Positions 61,901 through 64,000 of a stretch of DNA of 64,000 bases are shown in pieces. The DNA is from Montifringilla adamsi (lineage: Eukaryota > Chordata > Aves > Passeriformes > Passeridae). Positions within the stretch are counted from its first letter, which is position 1, and every line of letters starts with the position of its first letter. The stretch covers positions 186,001-250,000 of the forward strand of contig JAGGNK010013003.1 in assembly GCA_017590115.1 (NCBI GenBank), written 5' to 3'. Both the position numbers and the translations under genes were made by a program. Below the pieces are notes generated by a model. The model was given only the letters and a program-made list of their open reading frames with translations, was not told the origin of the DNA and ran no database searches.

Positions 61901-64000
61901 GCAGGGGCAACTTGAGCCATCAGCTGCATTTCAATGAGTTTTTTGTTTAGTAAGTCCCATGGGAATTATGGGACATCTATTAAAGATCCAGAAATAGCTT
62001 CTCACTGCAGGCACAAGACCCAGCATGACATCATCTCTTCAGTCACATCTTCTGTTTTGTCTATGCTGCCCTGTTCTGAGACTCCTGCCCCAAATTCACC
62101 ATTCACTTCTGCTCAGGTCCTTGGAATCTGTTGGCTGAACCATCTTCAGGGGGATCAGAAAGCAGCTTGCCATCACAAATACAGTAATAAAAGCTGTCTT
62201 ACAGAGGATGAATTTGAAGCTAGCACGCTAGTTTACAAGCATTTTGCATACTAACTGGAAAAAAGGCAATCCTGTGATGAGAAAGCATGTTTGCCTTAAG
62301 CCTATGGAAGCAACTCAGTTAATACTGGTATTCCTTCTGCAGTCTGAGTTTTCACTATTGAGCAGTGATGTCCAGCCCAGCAAAGGGCACAGTGCTTTAC
62401 CAGGGAGGAGACTGCAGACCTTCAGCTGATGTCTAGGACAGACAGACACCCCAGCGGGTGGAAGATGCAGAAGAAAAAAAATCAACAACCCAAGCTCCTT
62501 TCATAACCACTGAGACAGAGAGGAGCCAAGAAGTTCAGTGAACTCCACAAGACAGAGGAATCAGACTGCTGAAGTTCATACTCAGGGTATGAGCTTGCTT
62601 CTTCAGTTTACTTCCAAGTAAAAGAAAAAAAAAGACTTTCATCTGCCCGGCTCTGGCGGCAGAAGCAGCCCCCAGTCTCACAGGCAACATCCCATTGACC
62701 AACTCCCAGGCAGTCCCTGCTCTACACAGCTTTAAGGGGGAAATTTTGAACCCCAGTTTGAGGTCATCTCTGTAGTAAAATAAATTCAAGTTCTACTGAA
62801 GGAACAGGACAAAATTTTGAAGCTAAAAGCTTGATTCTGGCTCCACTTTTTACTTTTTGCCTCTCATAGCCAGCCAAGGGCTGTTACACTGTGAGTGCCT
62901 GACTCTGCAGATGAGTAGAGGAAGATGCTGCAGCTTAGAACAACAAGCCTCAGTATAGGAGCAGTCATGCTCCATTAGCCCTGTCTGGTTTTAAGTTATT
63001 GCACTACAGCTCTCAGACAAGCATACAATTTTCCATGTACCAAACTCTCTCCATCAGCAAGATGAGGCACAAAGTGCCAAAGCCTGAGGTAGAACAACAA
63101 GTTCATGGTGCTATTTGCATCAGATTTGCCCTTGCTGGTCTCAGTTGACTTTTCAACCCTCTAAGGATGCTTTGAACATACCTTGACTTACACTGTGACA
63201 TTCTCAGCCTAGCAGCCAGAGAAGGATGGCTGGATCCTGCTCCCCAATCCTCTTTACACTAACCTGATTTAGAGGTAGACCTCATACACAGCCCACACAC
63301 TAATAAGGGTCTTCCATTTCAACTCCTCTACTCTTGCTGCCATCTGTCTTCATCACATCAAGGTGAAGCGCCTTGCAGGCACATTTGAAAAAAAAATTAT
63401 CTACAACTAGACCACTAAAGAGAATAGATCTAGGATGCAGAAGCCCTGCACAGATATGAGTCGTCAGCTTTTATGACTCACATGTTCAGGTGATCCACTC
63501 AAAACCAAACAGTCCTGTTCCCCAGTTGGCCAAAGCAGACTTTATCAAGGTTATTAGCACGTGGGGAAGAACCTCACTGAAGTGATCATTAGAACAAGCA
63601 GGGCACCTAGATTCTGCCTCTCCCTGGGAATTTGGATGGGTAAATAGAGGCATTTGACCTGAGTGGGTTAAGCCTCTTCATGAGGTGACCCATAAAGACA
63701 GCCCATGCAGGCTGCTTTGATTGCTTCAGATTTAACAACTGTCATTGCCTCTGCACTCTGTCTGTAAGAGAGGAAAGAGAGGCTGTATACTCCCCACTAG
63801 CTCAAGTACTGAAGCACAGCTATAAACCAAACAACTTGCATTACCCAGAGCCAGAATCCTGACTAAAAGAAGGAATGCATCCCCTTTTCCTCCACATAGC
63901 TATGCCTTCTGCTGGAGGCCTCAGTGGTGGCCCGAACTTCAGTCGATTTCATGCTCCAGTGCACTGCTGCTGCCTTGTAGTTCCCTTTTCAGACACAAAT

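Larger units (their letters stand above)
56528..64000 (-). other. LBH: Last intron of LBH (3' part, open at window edge)
   Basis: At least 7.47 kb of intron lies between the terminal exon and the right edge. I looked on the minus strand for the preceding coding segment (the MTEVMMN...GLSYQ region of LBH) and did not find it, so the preceding exon lies beyond 64000. The intron has no recognisable CR1. It contains a small hairpin with three GATA-type motifs (57548-57580) and a CpG-retaining segment at 61.64-61.90 kb that could be regulatory. The rest shows nothing I can assign. Confidence 0.8.

Noticed and set aside
61536..61910. 124-codon minus-strand frame in the LBH intron
   Set aside because: It is on the gene strand but not similar to LBH or any protein I recognise; treated as possible regulatory DNA instead.
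56530..64000. Search for the preceding LBH coding exon
   Set aside because: No minus-strand sequence encoding the conserved segment before IFPDPSD was found, so that exon is placed outside the window.
1..64000. Endogenous retrovirus or LTR elements, tRNA or rRNA genes, CRISPR arrays
   Set aside because: No paired LTRs, retroviral protein motifs, tRNA-like cloverleaf, rRNA sequence or regularly spaced repeats were recognised by eye on either strand.

Overview
The window looks like bird (sauropsid) nuclear DNA. Three lines of evidence support this: chicken-repeat-1 (CR1) LINE fragments are the only recognisable transposon family, other interspersed repeats are sparse, and one spliced vertebrate gene, LBH, can be recognised. 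There are no bacterial-style gene clusters. The long open frames that occur look like chance frames. I cannot name the species from the sequence.

Right end (about 54.05-64 kb, minus strand): the 3' end of LBH (limb bud and heart development). It consists of about 7.5 kb of the last intron (56528 to the window edge), the terminal coding exon (56324-56527, 67 codons plus stop), and a 3' UTR of about 2.3 kb ending at a poly(A) signal at 54063-54068. The 5' coding exons and the promoter are not in the window and should lie beyond position 64000.

Left and centre (1 to about 54.05 kb): roughly 54 kb downstream of LBH with no gene I can support with confidence. It holds CR1 pieces at 6.57-8.27, 31.87-31.95 (weak), 35.69-36.05, 42.17-42.25 and 47.86-48.31 kb. 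The first CR1 is split by an 86-base run of Ns that lies between two nearly identical copies of the same 594-base segment. There are also homopolymer and simple repeats and short local duplications. Several A+T-rich or CpG-retaining segments with clustered transcription-factor motifs could be distal regulatory elements of LBH or of the next gene to the left. These regulatory calls come from motifs only; no alignment was possible.

The observations most worth checking are the duplicated CR1 around the gap, an AP-1/TEAD composite motif at 46.35 kb, a short CpG-dense segment at 25.74-25.98 kb, a two-copy 48-base repeat at 42.69 and 43.79 kb, an isolated exon-like 141-base open frame with consensus splice sites at 34828-34968 (minus strand), and a lengthened glutamate/aspartate tract in LBH. 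I found no previously undescribed gene system.
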